Assembly: GCF_039534915.1 (NCBI RefSeq)
Contig: NZ_BAAAWE010000001.1
Span: 4,650,001 to 4,714,000 of the forward strand
Reading direction: 5' to 3'
Origin: Streptomyces roseofulvus
GTDB lineage: Bacteria > Actinomycetota > Actinomycetes > Streptomycetales > Streptomycetaceae
Length of the DNA: 64,000 nucleotides
This document shows positions 1 to 11,578 of the stretch, one piece after another (positions within the stretch are counted from its first letter, which is position 1; each line of letters begins with the position of its first letter). The notes under the pieces were generated by a model that did no database searches, was not told the origin of the DNA, and was given only the letters and a program-made list of their open reading frames with translations. The position numbers and the translations under genes were made by a program.

Positions 1-1
1 G

Positions 2-238
2 GTCGTCGCCGGTCAGCGGGGTGACCAGGCGCTCTCGGTGACGGTCCTCGACCCGACCCCGTCGGTGGCGGCGGCGCAGCGCCGCAAGCCCGACGAACTG
101 GCGTCGATCGTGCAGGACCTGACGACGCTCCTGGAGAACATCACGCCGATGCTGGAGCGCGGCCGGTACCCCGACAAGGCGGCCGGCAAGAAGATCGCGG
201 GCCTGCTGCGGGCGGTCGCCGACCAGCTCGACGTCTGA
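2..238 (+). CDS. Cold-shock domain protein, C-terminal part (5' truncated by window)
   Basis: The window opens inside this gene. Frame from base 2 gives 78 residues up to TGA. The first 16 or so residues (VVAGQRGDQALSV) look like the last strands of a cold-shock OB-fold, which binds single-stranded nucleic acid. A roughly 60-residue helical tail follows (DELASIVQDLTTLLEN). Streptomyces have CspA-type proteins of about 127 residues with such a tail, longer than the usual 67-residue Csp. The GTG at 38 is inside the domain, so it is not the start. Function as an RNA chaperone is inferred from the family; the N-terminal RNP motifs are outside the window. Confidence 0.8.
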   Translation, partial: VVAGQRGDQALSVTVLDPTPSVAAAQRRKPDELASIVQDLTTLLENITPMLERGRYPDKAAGKKIAGLLRAVADQLDV

Positions 239-247
239 CGGCGCCCG

Positions 248-1093
248 TCACGGGAAGGACAGCGCGTCCGGGCCGAGGGGCGGCACCAGCCCCTCGGCCG
301 CGGCCCGGGTGAGCAGCCCCCGGACCGCCGCGTAGCCGGCCTCGCCGAGGTCGGCGGTGAATTCGTTCACGTACAGCCCGATGTGCTGGTCGGCGACCTT
401 CGGGTCCATCTCCTGCGCGTGCTCCATGACGTACGGCCTCGACACGGCCGGGTCGTCCCACGCCATCCGCACCGACCGCCGCGCGGAGTCGGCGAGCAGC
501 CGCAGCGTCTCCGCGCCGAGCGAGCGGCGGGCCACGATCGCGCCCAGCGGGATCGGCAGCCCGGTGGTGGACTCCCAGTGCTCGCCCATGTCCGCGAGGC
601 AGTGCAGCCCGTACGCCTTGTACGTGAAGCGGGCCTCGTGGATGACGAGCCCCGCGTCGACCTTGCCGTCCCGGACGGCCGGCATGATCTCGTGGAACGG
701 CATCACGACCACCTCGCCGACCCCGCCGGGGACGGTCTCGGCGGCCCACAGCCGGAACAGCAGATAGGCGGTCGAGCGCTCGCTCGGCACCGCGACCGTC
801 CGCCCCCGCAGGTCCAGGCCCGGCTCCCGGGTCAGCACCAGCGGCCCGCAGCCCCGCCCGAGGGCGCCGCCGCAGGGCAGCAGCGCGTACTGGTCGAGGA
901 TCCACGGCAGGACGGCGTACGAGACCTTCAGGACGTCGTGGGAGTCGGTGCCGCTCTCCGCCCAGCCGTTCGTGACGTCGATGTCGGCGAAGGTGACGTC
1001 CAGGCGCGGGGCGCCGGGGACGCGGCCGTGCGCCCACGCGTCGAAGACGAAGGTGTCGTTCGGGCAGGGCGAGTAGGCGATCTTCAGCTGCAC
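248..1093 (-). CDS. mqnD: 1,4-dihydroxy-6-naphthoate synthase, futalosine menaquinone pathway
   Basis: 281 residues, the usual MqnD length. It converts cyclic dehypoxanthine futalosine to 1,4-dihydroxy-6-naphthoate in the alternative menaquinone pathway. The N-terminal SPCPNDTF motif (residues 8-15) and the periplasmic-binding-protein-like fold seen through residues 30-260 are typical of the MqnA/MqnD superfamily. ATG at 1091-1093 lies inside the end of mqnB (10-nt overlap), so the two are translationally coupled in a DUF2771-mqnB-mqnD operon. The downstream end lies 9 nt from the convergent cold-shock gene. Confidence 0.95.
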   Translation of the reverse strand: MQLKIAYSPCPNDTFVFDAWAHGRVPGAPRLDVTFADIDVTNGWAESGTDSHDVLKVSYAVLPWILDQYALLPCGGALGRGCGPLVLTREPGLDLRGRTVAVPSERSTAYLLFRLWAAETVPGGVGEVVVMPFHEIMPAVRDGKVDAGLVIHEARFTYKAYGLHCLADMGEHWESTTGLPIPLGAIVARRSLGAETLRLLADSARRSVRMAWDDPAVSRPYVMEHAQEMDPKVADQHIGLYVNEFTADLGEAGYAAVRGLLTRAAAEGLVPPLGPDALSFP

Positions 1094-1818
1094 GGCCGGG
1101 CCTCCGACAGGGTCGATTCGACTGCGGTCACGGCGTGCCGCAGGGCGTCCAGGGCGTCGCCGATCCGCCAGGCGGCGCGGTCGCGGGGCCCGACGGCGTT
1201 CGACACGGCCCGCAGCTCCAGGACGGGCGTGCCGTGCGCGGCGGCGGCCTCGGCGACCCCGAAGCCCTCCATCGCCTCGGCGGCGGCCCCGGGGTGGCGG
1301 GCGGCGAGCTGCTCGGCACGGGCGGCGCCGCCGGTCACGGTGGAGACGGTCAGCACCGTCCCGGTGGTGTGCGGGAGCCCGGCGGCCGCGAGCGCGGCGG
1401 CGACGGGCCCGGTGAGCCCGGCGGGCACGGGGTGGACGGAGCGGCCGAAGCCCAGCTCCTCGACGGGCACGAACCCGTCGGCGGTGTCGGCGCCCAGATC
1501 GGCGGCGACGATCGCGTCGGAGACGACGAGCGAGCCGAGCGGGGCACGGCCGGGGAAGCCGCCGGCGATCCCGGCGGAGACGACGAGCCCGTACGGCTCG
1601 CCGACGAGTGCGGCGCGGGTCAGCGCGGCCCCCGTCGCCGCGGCGACGGCGGCGGGCCCCACCCCGCCCACGAGGACGTCCGCGTTCGCGTACCGGCGCA
1701 GCACGAGGCCCCCCGGCACGGGAAGCTCCCCGCCCGGGCGGGCGGGCGTCGTGAGACCGCCGGCGACGGAGTCCGCCTCCGCCGCCACGGCCGTCACGAT
1801 CAGGGTCCGGCGGTGCAC
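1084..1818 (-). CDS. mqnB: Futalosine hydrolase
   Basis: 244 residues, nucleoside phosphorylase/MTAN fold. It cleaves futalosine to hypoxanthine and dehypoxanthine futalosine, upstream of the MqnC and MqnD steps. Visible family signatures are VTAVAAEADSV at the N terminus, VGGVGPAAVAAATG (about 50-63), SAGIAGGF (about 81-88) and AMEGFGVAEAA (about 181-191), which carries the substrate-binding Met-Glu. The start is GTG at 1816-1818 with no good Shine-Dalgarno. It sits 7 nt after the DUF2771 stop, which suggests translational coupling. Confidence 0.93.
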   Translation of the reverse strand: MHRRTLIVTAVAAEADSVAGGLTTPARPGGELPVPGGLVLRRYANADVLVGGVGPAAVAAATGAALTRAALVGEPYGLVVSAGIAGGFPGRAPLGSLVVSDAIVAADLGADTADGFVPVEELGFGRSVHPVPAGLTGPVAAALAAAGLPHTTGTVLTVSTVTGGAARAEQLAARHPGAAAEAMEGFGVAEAAAAHGTPVLELRAVSNAVGPRDRAAWRIGDALDALRHAVTAVESTLSEARPCS

Positions 1819-1825
1819 CGGAGGA

Positions 1826-2308
1826 TCAGGATTCCTTCTTCAGCTTGAAGTGCCAGATGCCGGTGAGCGTCTTGCCGGTGTTCTCGACGATCGTCACCTG
1901 CGTCTCGTCGGTGGTCTCGCCGGTCTGCTGGCTGGAGAAGAACGCGCTGGCCGGGATGGTCCGGTACGTCTTCTTGTACGGCTCCGGCTCGGCCTGCTGG
2001 CCGCCCAGGAAGATGGTCCAGCCGTTGTCGGCGATCTCCGGGTCCACACCGAAGCGGACCTTGTCGTCCATGGCGACGGTGATCGACTTCTCGGCCTTCT
2101 TGTTGAGGCACTTCTGGACGTCGGACTCCTTGATGGGGTCGCCGTCGTTGTAGCAGGCCGCCTCGGAGTTGATCGATTCGCTCCCGACCGTGACGGTCGC
2201 GATCGGAGTCGGCTTATCGCAGGCGGTGAGGACGAGGAGCCCGGCGGAGACGGCCCCGAGGGCGACGGCGGCCCGGCGGCGCGAGCCGGAGAAGAACGCA
2301 ACGGTCAT
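1826..2308 (-). CDS. DUF2771-family lipoprotein
   Basis: 160 residues from ATG 2306-2308; a longer frame to 2368 exists but begins in poor context. The signal sequence SGSRRRAAVALGAVSAGLLV is followed by lipobox LTAC, so the mature protein should be lipid-anchored outside the membrane. The remainder (KPTPIATVTVG...TGIWHFKLKKES) resembles the uncharacterised actinobacterial DUF2771 family, predicted beta-rich. It is the first gene of the operon with mqnB (7-nt gap). No biochemical function is known; the coupling to menaquinone genes may be only positional. Confidence 0.8.
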   Translation of the reverse strand: MTVAFFSGSRRRAAVALGAVSAGLLVLTACDKPTPIATVTVGSESINSEAACYNDGDPIKESDVQKCLNKKAEKSITVAMDDKVRFGVDPEIADNGWTIFLGGQQAEPEPYKKTYRTIPASAFFSSQQTGETTDETQVTIVENTGKTLTGIWHFKLKKES

Positions 2309-2413
2309 GAGCCGAAGGCTATCGGGCCGCCGCGCCGCTGCCACGCGGGGGTACGGCGTGCCGCGCACGGCCCGCCCGGAGGACCCCGCCCCCGGGACCC
2401 GTACCGGCCGAGG

Positions 2414-3790
2414 TCAGGCCACCTTCGCCCGCTGCGGGCGGTCGGAGGTGCCCGGACCGCGCGACGACAGCAGGCCGCGCACGGCGAGCAGGGCGCCGAC
2501 CGCCAGGAAACCCGCGGCCACCGCCATCCCCGCCGTCCCGTTCAGCGGCATCGCGATCCCCAGCCCGCCGCCCACCACCCACGCCATCTGGAGCGCCGTC
2601 TCGGACCGGGCGAACGCCGAGGTCCGCACCACCTCCGGCACGTCCCGCTGGATCAGCGCGTCCAGCGACAGCTTCGACAGGGCCTGCGTCAGCCCCGCGA
2701 CCGCGCCCAGCACCGCGACCATCACCCCGCCGAAGAAGACCGCGGCGCACACCGCCGTCGCCAGCACCGTCGTGATCATCGTGGCGATGATCACCTCGGG
2801 CCGGTGCCCCCGGTCCCGCAGCAGCGAGCCCGCCGCCGTCCCGCACGCGTTCCCCACTCCCGCCGCCACGCCGACGATCCCCAGCGACACCGCCGCCGAC
2901 TGACCCGACAGCGGATGCTCGCGCAACAGGAACGCCAGGAAGAAGATCAGGAACCCGGAGAGCATCCGCTGCGCCGCGTTCGCCTGCAGCCCGTGCAGCA
3001 CCGCCGGACCCACCGTCCGCAGACTCGGCTTCTTCTCGCCGTGCGTCAGCAGGTGCGCCCGCCGCTCACCCTTCGCCGAGTCCACCTTGTGCGGCATCCG
3101 CACCGCCCAGAACGCGCCCAGCAGGAACAGCGCGCACGCCCCGTACAGCGGCCACCGCGGCCCGATCAGCTGGAGCCCCGCACCGGCCGGCGCGGCGATG
3201 CCCGTCGCGAGCAGCCCGGCCAGCGTCACCCGCGAGTTCGCCTTCACCAGCGAGAAGCCCGCCGGCAGCAGCCGCGGCACCACGGCGCTCCGCACCACCC
3301 CGTACGCCTTCGACGCCACCAGCACCCCGAGCGCCGCCGGATACAGCGCGAGCCCGCCCGTCACCACCAGTCCCGACATCACCACCGCGAGCACCGCCCG
3401 GGCGCCCATCGCCGCCGCCATCGCCGCCCGCCGCCCGTGCGGCAACCGGTCGAGGAGCGGCCCGATCACCGGCGCGAGCAGCGTGAACGGGGCCATCGTG
3501 ATGGCGAGGTAGAGCGCGACCCGGCCCCGGGCCTCGTCGGTCGGCACGGAGAAGAACACCGTCGACGCCAGCGCCACCGTGATCATCATGTCCCCGGCGC
3601 CGTTCACCGCGTGCAGCTCGATCAGCTTCCCGAGCCCGGACTCGCCCGCCCCGTGCGCGTGCGTCGCCCGCCGGATCCCCCGCGCCGTCCCCGTGAACGG
3701 CAGGTGCAGCGCACGCCCCATCGCCCGGCCCGCTCGGCGGAGCGGCCCGGGACGATCCTGGGATCGACCGGAGGACCGTGCGGCTGCCAC
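2414..3790 (-). CDS. MFS transporter
   Basis: About 458 residues with around 12 hydrophobic segments between residues 50 and 440 and a hydrophilic, basic N-terminal 45 residues. Motif-like loop DRLPHGRRAAMAA follows TM2. The family is the major facilitator superfamily; the substrate cannot be read from sequence. Start choice: GTG 3788-3790 (or GTG 3791-3793) in a GAGGTGGTGGCAGCC context; ATG 3719-3721 (MGRALHLPF) is a shorter alternative. The open frame extends to 4381, but that upstream part is low-complexity and overlaps the divergent promoter region. It is divergent from the DUF3027 gene. Confidence 0.85.
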   Translation of the reverse strand: MAAARSSGRSQDRPGPLRRAGRAMGRALHLPFTGTARGIRRATHAHGAGESGLGKLIELHAVNGAGDMMITVALASTVFFSVPTDEARGRVALYLAITMAPFTLLAPVIGPLLDRLPHGRRAAMAAAMGARAVLAVVMSGLVVTGGLALYPAALGVLVASKAYGVVRSAVVPRLLPAGFSLVKANSRVTLAGLLATGIAAPAGAGLQLIGPRWPLYGACALFLLGAFWAVRMPHKVDSAKGERRAHLLTHGEKKPSLRTVGPAVLHGLQANAAQRMLSGFLIFFLAFLLREHPLSGQSAAVSLGIVGVAAGVGNACGTAAGSLLRDRGHRPEVIIATMITTVLATAVCAAVFFGGVMVAVLGAVAGLTQALSKLSLDALIQRDVPEVVRTSAFARSETALQMAWVVGGGLGIAMPLNGTAGMAVAAGFLAVGALLAVRGLLSSRGPGTSDRPQRAKVA

Positions 3791-3793
3791 CAC

Positions 3794-4181
3794 CTCATAG
3801 TGCCCCACCCGCCGCCCGCCCGAACCGAGCCCGCGGCCCCACGGGGTGTCGGCCCGTCCCCCGCCCGGGGGACACGCCGGGACGAGCACGGATCGACGCC
3901 CGCTCCCGGGCCCGATCCGGATCACTTGGGGCGCGCAGGTGGGCCCAGGCCCGCGAACGGGGTAGCGTGCGTAGCGCGCCACCGGCGGTTCCTCTCGGCC
4001 GCGCGCCCCTTCGGCATCCCGCAGAATGGATGACGATAGGTGTGCCCGAGACGCGTGAGACCGGTCGGGTGCGGACGTCGATGCGGCCCTCAGGTCCGCT
4101 CCGCCCGCCCCGCTCCCGGAGCCTCGCTCCCGGACCTCGGCCGGCGCACCCGTGAGACGGCGTAGGAGAGAAGCGATACCA
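3794..4181. other. Intergenic region between divergent MFS and DUF3027 genes
   Basis: 388 bases without a supported gene. It should hold both promoters. The plus-strand box GTAGCGT near 3961-3967 is a weak -10 candidate and AGGAG at 4164-4168 is the DUF3027 Shine-Dalgarno. Reading frames run through on both strands but have no domain signal or credible start. Confidence 0.6.
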
Positions 4182-5117
4182 GTGAGTGCTGCGACGACGC
4201 GAGACCGTACCCCGCGTACCCCGCGAGCCAGCCGTACCCCGGCCCCGGACCGCCTCTGCGCCGAGGCCGTGGACCTCGCCCGGGAGGCGGCCGAGGAGGC
4301 CGCCGCCCCCGGCGTCGTCGGCGAGCACTCCGGCGTCGTCGCCGAGGGTGACCGGGTCGTCACGCACTTCTTCGAGTGCAAGGAACCCGGCTACCGCGGC
4401 TGGCGCTGGGCCGTCACCGTCACCCGCGCCTCCCGCGCCAAGAACGTCACGCTTGACGAAACCGTCCTGCTGCCCGGATCCGACGCCCTCCTCGCGCCCG
4501 AATGGGTGCCGTGGAGCGAGCGGCTGCGCCCCGGCGACCTCGGCCCGGGCGACCTCCTCCCCACCGAGCAGGACGACCCGCGCCTGGAGCCCGGCTACAC
4601 CGGCGAGGACGCCCCGCCGCCGAACTCCGCCGTCTCCGCCGAGCTCGCGGACCACCTCGACGCGGAGGACGCGGAGGTCACCGACCGGACGCCGACGCGC
4701 GGCGCGATCGCGGCCGTCGCCGACGAGCTCGGCATGGGCCGGGCCCGCGTCCTCTCCCGGTACGGCCTCCGGATCGCCGCCGACCGCTGGGACGAGTCCT
4801 TCGGCCCCCGCACGCCGATGGCCCAGGCGGCGCCCGCCACCTGCCAGTCCTGCGCCTTCCTGATCCCGCTGGCCGGCTCGCTGCGGCAGTCCTTCGGCCT
4901 CTGCGCCAACGAGCTGTCCCCGGCGGACGGGCGCGTGGTCTCCCTCGCGTACGGCTGCGGCGGGCACTCGGAGGCGGCGGTCATGCCGACGCCGCCGCGG
5001 CCCGCGGAGCCGGTCCTCGACTCGACGGCCGTCGACGCCTTCCCCCTCCACCCGCCGACCGACTCCGGCTCGGTCACCCCCCCGGACCCCACCTCCGAGG
5101 ACCTCGGCCACTCCTGA
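4182..5117 (+). CDS. DUF3027-family protein with Cys-rich C-terminal segment
   Basis: 311 residues starting at GTG 4182 (VSAATTRDR), downstream of AGGAG at 4164-4168. An ATG/GTG 30 nt upstream is in frame but lies before the SD. The conserved core runs from about residue 25 to 270 and includes the HFFECKEPGYRGWRW and VLLPG..ALLAPEWVPW motifs typical of actinobacterial DUF3027. Near the C terminus a C-x2-C...C...C pattern (CQSCAFLIPLAGS, LCANEL, YGCGGHS) looks able to bind a metal, presumably zinc. Function unknown. It precedes the sacsin-like gene by 266 nt. Confidence 0.85.
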   Translation: MSAATTRDRTPRTPRASRTPAPDRLCAEAVDLAREAAEEAAAPGVVGEHSGVVAEGDRVVTHFFECKEPGYRGWRWAVTVTRASRAKNVTLDETVLLPGSDALLAPEWVPWSERLRPGDLGPGDLLPTEQDDPRLEPGYTGEDAPPPNSAVSAELADHLDAEDAEVTDRTPTRGAIAAVADELGMGRARVLSRYGLRIAADRWDESFGPRTPMAQAAPATCQSCAFLIPLAGSLRQSFGLCANELSPADGRVVSLAYGCGGHSEAAVMPTPPRPAEPVLDSTAVDAFPLHPPTDSGSVTPPDPTSEDLGHS

Positions 5118-5203
5118 CCCCCGTTGCGGGGCGGGCCGTGCCGGGCCTGGGTTCCCGCGCCTGAACGCCCCGCACACGTGCGGCCGCACCGTGGGTGTGC
5201 CCA

Positions 5204-5241
5204 CCCTCCCCCGAGCTCTCGGCTTCGCTCGAGCAGGAGGA
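5204..5241. repeat. Short palindromic interspersed repeat, intergenic copy
   Basis: CCTCCCCCGAGCTCTCGG at the left and AGCAGGAGG at the right pair around a GCTTCGCTCG loop. The same GTCCCCCGAGCTCTCGG core occurs at 41322-41359 inside a coding region. It looks like a small mobile or REP-like hairpin element. Here it lies between DUF3027 and the sacsin-like gene. Confidence 0.55.
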
Positions 5242-5383
5242 CGCCCGTCGCCTCGCGGAACGCCTGCCCACACGGTGGCGGAACGGCGCGCACGGGCTCG
5301 TGGGGGTGCTGGTCGGTGGGTTCGCGAGGCGGCGCGGTAACTTCGCCGGACCGAAGGACCCGCACTGCAGAGTGGAGTGAGAC

Positions 5384-8300
5384 GTGAGCGTCACCGTCCG
5401 GACGACGACCGACGGAAGCGACCCCTTCGGCACCGCCCGACTCCGCAGAGGCGTCCTGGACGCCTGGGCCGCCTCCCCCGCCCGCTTCCGTGAGGACGCC
5501 AACGCCGAGGAGGACCTCGCCCTCGGCGGCTACCGCGACCGTCTCGTCGTCGAACTCGCCCAGAACGCCGCCGACGCCGCCGCCCGCGCCCGCACCACCG
5601 GCCGGCTGCGCCTCACCCTGCACCCGGCGGACGCGGACAGCCCCGCCGTGCTGGCCGCCGCCAACACCGGCGCCCCGCTGGACGCGGCCGGCGTCGAGTC
5701 GCTGTCGACGCTCCGCGCCTCCGCGAAGCGCACCGGGACCGACACCGCCACGGCCGTCGGCCGCTTCGGCGTCGGCTTCGCCGCCGTCCTCGCCGTCTCC
5801 GACGAGCCGGCCGTCCTGGGCCGGCACGGCGGCGTCCGCTGGTCCCTCGCCGAGGCCCGCGAACTCGCCGCCGCCGTCGCCCGCCACAGCCCGGGCCTCG
5901 GCGACGAACTGCGCCGCAGGGACGGCCACGTACCCCTCCTGCGACTGCCGCTGCCCGCCGAGGGCACCGCGCCCGAGGGGTACGACACCGTCGTCGTCCT
6001 CCCGCTCCGCGACGCCGCCGCGCACGGCCTCGCCGAACGGCTCCTCGCCACCGTCGACGACGCACTGCTGCTCACTCTTCCGGGTCTCGCCGAGATCGTC
6101 GTGGAGACCCCGGACGGGGTACGCACCCTGACCCGCTCCGAGGCCGACGGCTACGTCCGGATCGAGGACTCGGCCGCCGACGCCCCGCACCGCTGGCGGA
6201 CCGTCACCCACGCCGGCCCCCTCGACGCGGACCTGCTCAAGGACCGCCCGGTCGAGGAGCGGCTGCGCCCGCACTGGTCGGTGACCTGGGCCGTACCCGT
6301 GGACGACGCCGGCGCCCCGCGCTACCCGCGCACCGCGCCCGTCGTGCACGCGCCGACGCCCACCGACGAACCCCTCGGCATCCCCGCCCTGTTGATCGCC
6401 TCGCTGCCGCTCGACCCCACCCGCCGCCACCCGGCGCCGGGGCCGCTGACGGACTTCCTGGTGCAGCGGGCCGCCGACGCGTACGCCGAACTCCTCGCCG
6501 ACTGGCGGCCGGTGACGAGCGGGGCGCTCGACCTCGTCCCCGGACCGCTCGGCAAGGGCCCCCTCGACGGGGCGCTGCGCGAGGCGATCCTGGACCGGCT
6601 GCCCCGCGTCGCCTTCCTCGCCCCGGCCGTCGCCTCCGAGGACGTGCCGGCGCTCCGCCCCATCGAGGCGGAGGTCGTCGAGGGCGCGGGCGCGGAGACG
6701 GTGGCCGTCCTCGCCGAGGTGTTCCCGGGGCTGCTCCCGGCGGGCCTGGAGCGCCGCCCCGAGCTGCGGACGCTCGGCGTGGGCCGGGTGCCGCTGACCG
6801 AGGCGGTGGACCGGCTGGCGGGCGTGGAGCGGGCGCCGGGCTGGTGGTGGCGGCTCTACGACTCCCTCGCCGGCGTGGATCCGGACCGGCTCACCGGCCT
6901 GCCGGTGCCGCTGGACTCGGGCCGGACGGCGATCGGCCCCCGGCAGGTCCTGCTGCCGCAGGAGGGCACCCCGCCCCAGCTGACCCGCCTCGGCCTGAAG
7001 GTGGCGCACCGGGACGCCGTGCACCCGCTCCTGGAGAAGCTGGGCGCCTTCCCGGCCACGCCCCGCGCCGTTCTGACGACCCCTCACATCCGGGGCGCCG
7101 TCGCGGCCTCCGTCGAGGCGGACGAGTTCTGGAACCTGGACGAACCGGAGCTGGACCCGGACGAGCTCGTCGAGACCGTCCTCGGGCTCGTACGAGACGC
7201 GGACCTGGAGCCCGGCGACGAGCCGTGGCTGGCGGCGCTCGCCCTCCCCGACGAGGACGGGGAGCTCACTCCCGCGGGTGAACTCGTGATGCCGGGCTCG
7301 GCGTTCGACGCCGTCATGCGCGAGGGCGAACTCGCGCACGTGGACGCCGAGCTGGCCGCCCGCTGGGGCGAGGGCCCGCTGGCCGCCTGCGGCGTGCTCG
7401 CGAACTTCGCGCTGGTCCGCGCCGCCGACCTGGTCCTCGACCCCGACGACCTGGAGCCCCGCGAGGGCGACTTCCCCGAGCCGGACGACGCGGGCCTCCT
7501 CGACGCGGTCGACGTGTGGTGCGAGGACGTCCTCGACCGGCTGCCGGAGGCCGTGGTGCCGCCGGTGGCGACGGAGATCGTGGCGGTACGGGACCTGGAC
7601 CTGGTCGACGACGACGCCTGGCCGCAGGCGCTGGCGCTGCTGGCGCGGCCGCCGCTGCGGGACGCCCTGATCCAGCCGGTACGGGTCCTCCTCCCGGACG
7701 GCACGACGGAGACGGTCCGCCCGTACACGGCCTGGTGGCTGCGCGACCACCCGGTCCTCGGCGGCCGCCGTCCCGCGGGTCTCCGCGCGGCCGGCGGCGA
7801 CCCGCTGCTCGTCGGCCTGTACGACCCCGCCGACGCGACCGGCTTCGAGGACGAGCAGGTGCTGCGCGCCCTCGGCGTCCGCACCTCGGTGGCGACCCTG
7901 CTGGACGAGCCCGGCGGCGCGGCGGAGCTGCTCGCCCGGCTGGCCGACCCGGACCGGGAGGTCACCGGGCCGCAGCTGCACGCCCTGTACACGGCGCTGG
8001 CCGACCTCGACCCCGACCAGGTCACCCTTCCGGACGAGCTCCGTGCGGTCGTCGACGGCGAGCTGGTGGTGGTCGACGCGGCGGAGGCGCTGGTCGCGGA
8101 CGCCCCCGACCTGCTGCCGCTGACCGCGGGCCTGCCGCTGCTGCCGGTCTCCCCGTCCCGGGCGGCCGACCTGGCGGAGCTGCTCCAGGTCCGCCGCCTC
8201 AGCGAGGCGGTCGAGGCGGAGGTGACGACGGAGGGCGAGGAGCACGAGGTCCCGGCCTCGGTCCACGCCCTCCTGGGGCCGGACACCCCCGCCACCTACC

Positions 8301-8506
8301 TGGAGCACGAGGAGCTGCGCGCGGGCGGCGTGGAGCTGGACTGGCGCCGCACCCCGGACGGCACCCTGCACGCCGCCACCCTGGAGGGCGTGGCGGCCGC
8401 CCTGGCCTGGGCCACCCGCCAGTGGCCGCGCCGCTTCGAGGTGGCGGCCCTCCTGGAGGACCCGACGCGCACGGCGGAACTGGCCCGCGACCGCTGGTTC
8501 GACTGA
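5384..8506 (+). CDS. Sacsin N-terminal ATP-binding-like (Hsp90-type GHKL) protein
   Basis: 1040 residues. The N-terminal 200 residues carry a GHKL ATPase fold: N-box VVELAQNAADAA (E57, N61), a G1-like AAANTGAPLD near 88-97 in which Asn replaces the usual Asp of DxGxG, and a G2 box GRFGVGFAAVLAVSD near 124-138 close to Hsp90 and sacsin. The remaining 800 residues are acidic, alpha/beta and match no domain I recognise. Start GTG 5384 follows GGAG. A chaperone-like role is inferred only from the ATPase fold. It ends just before a strong bidirectional hairpin (8511-8547). Confidence 0.88.
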   Translation: MSVTVRTTTDGSDPFGTARLRRGVLDAWAASPARFREDANAEEDLALGGYRDRLVVELAQNAADAAARARTTGRLRLTLHPADADSPAVLAAANTGAPLDAAGVESLSTLRASAKRTGTDTATAVGRFGVGFAAVLAVSDEPAVLGRHGGVRWSLAEARELAAAVARHSPGLGDELRRRDGHVPLLRLPLPAEGTAPEGYDTVVVLPLRDAAAHGLAERLLATVDDALLLTLPGLAEIVVETPDGVRTLTRSEADGYVRIEDSAADAPHRWRTVTHAGPLDADLLKDRPVEERLRPHWSVTWAVPVDDAGAPRYPRTAPVVHAPTPTDEPLGIPALLIASLPLDPTRRHPAPGPLTDFLVQRAADAYAELLADWRPVTSGALDLVPGPLGKGPLDGALREAILDRLPRVAFLAPAVASEDVPALRPIEAEVVEGAGAETVAVLAEVFPGLLPAGLERRPELRTLGVGRVPLTEAVDRLAGVERAPGWWWRLYDSLAGVDPDRLTGLPVPLDSGRTAIGPRQVLLPQEGTPPQLTRLGLKVAHRDAVHPLLEKLGAFPATPRAVLTTPHIRGAVAASVEADEFWNLDEPELDPDELVETVLGLVRDADLEPGDEPWLAALALPDEDGELTPAGELVMPGSAFDAVMREGELAHVDAELAARWGEGPLAACGVLANFALVRAADLVLDPDDLEPREGDFPEPDDAGLLDAVDVWCEDVLDRLPEAVVPPVATEIVAVRDLDLVDDDAWPQALALLARPPLRDALIQPVRVLLPDGTTETVRPYTAWWLRDHPVLGGRRPAGLRAAGGDPLLVGLYDPADATGFEDEQVLRALGVRTSVATLLDEPGGAAELLARLADPDREVTGPQLHALYTALADLDPDQVTLPDELRAVVDGELVVVDAAEALVADAPDLLPLTAGLPLLPVSPSRAADLAELLQVRRLSEAVEAEVTTEGEEHEVPASVHALLGPDTPATYLEHEELRAGGVELDWRRTPDGTLHAATLEGVAAALAWATRQWPRRFEVAALLEDPTRTAELARDRWFD

Positions 8507-8510
8507 CCGC

Positions 8511-8547
8511 CCGGGTCCGCCCGCCAGGTCCTAGCGGGCGGACCCGG
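8511..8547. terminator. Strong bidirectional terminator hairpin
   Basis: Perfect 14-bp stem: CCGGGTCCGCCCGC at 8511-8524 pairs with 8534-8547 around a 9-nt loop, placed between two convergent genes. It has no T-run, as is common in Streptomyces. It overlaps the last codons of the SRPBCC gene. Confidence 0.8.
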
Positions 8548-8983
8548 ACTCCATGAGTTCCTTCAGGTGCGCCTCGTTCCGCGGCATCTCCTTCCGGACG
8601 CGCGGGCGGACGACGAGCGGCACCAGGGCCTTGCCGACGCCGTGGCCCTCGAAGTCGAGCGACAGCGTGAGGCGGGAGCGGCTGCCGTCGCCGAGCGGTT
8701 CGAGGGTGCCCTGGACGTCGCCGCGCACGGGCCCGTCGACGCCGTGGAAGTGCCAGCTGCGCGGCGGCGTGAGCTCGGTGACCTCCATGGTCATCGGCAT
8801 CTCGCGCCGTCCGAACCGCCGCCGCACCCGGAAGCGCGAGCCGACCCGCAGGTCTCCGCCGTCGAGCCGGCGCGCGGCGACGGCGCTCTCCTGCCATTCG
8901 GGCATGTGCCCGGGGTCCATGAGGTAGGCGAAGACGTCCTCGGGCGGACGGGCTATGTCGATGGATTCTTCGATGCGAGACAT
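8531..8983 (-). CDS. SRPBCC-family protein (polyketide cyclase/START-like)
   Basis: 150 residues from ATG 8981-8983 with SD GAGGGG. It begins SRIEESIDIARPPEDVFAYLMDPGHMPEWQ, the standard opening of the SRPBCC helix-grip fold, and continues through GSRFRVRRRFG and LTLSLDFEGHGVGK strands to a C-terminal helix (VRKEMPRNEAHLKELMES). Such proteins bind hydrophobic ligands in a deep pocket; the ligand here is unknown. Convergent with the sacsin-like gene and upstream (in its own direction) of nothing obvious. Confidence 0.85.
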   Translation of the reverse strand: MSRIEESIDIARPPEDVFAYLMDPGHMPEWQESAVAARRLDGGDLRVGSRFRVRRRFGRREMPMTMEVTELTPPRSWHFHGVDGPVRGDVQGTLEPLGDGSRSRLTLSLDFEGHGVGKALVPLVVRPRVRKEMPRNEAHLKELMESGSAR

Positions 8984-9044
8984 GACGCCCCCTCGGCGAG
9001 TCCCTGTTCCTTCCATCCTCCCGCCTCCGGCCCGGCCCGGCCCG

Positions 9045-11483
<2,439 letters not shown>

Positions 11484-11578
11484 GGTTTCGACGTTACGAC
11501 CGGAATCGACCGTTCACCCGCCGGGAAGCGGCAAGATCCGACCGTGGGAGGAGCGGAATCGTCCCGTGGTGCTACAAG

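Noticed and set aside
383..4033. 1216-residue plus-strand open frame
   Set aside because: It is antisense to mqnD, mqnB, DUF2771 and the MFS gene, rich in Arg/Pro/Ala with no domain, a typical high-GC shadow.
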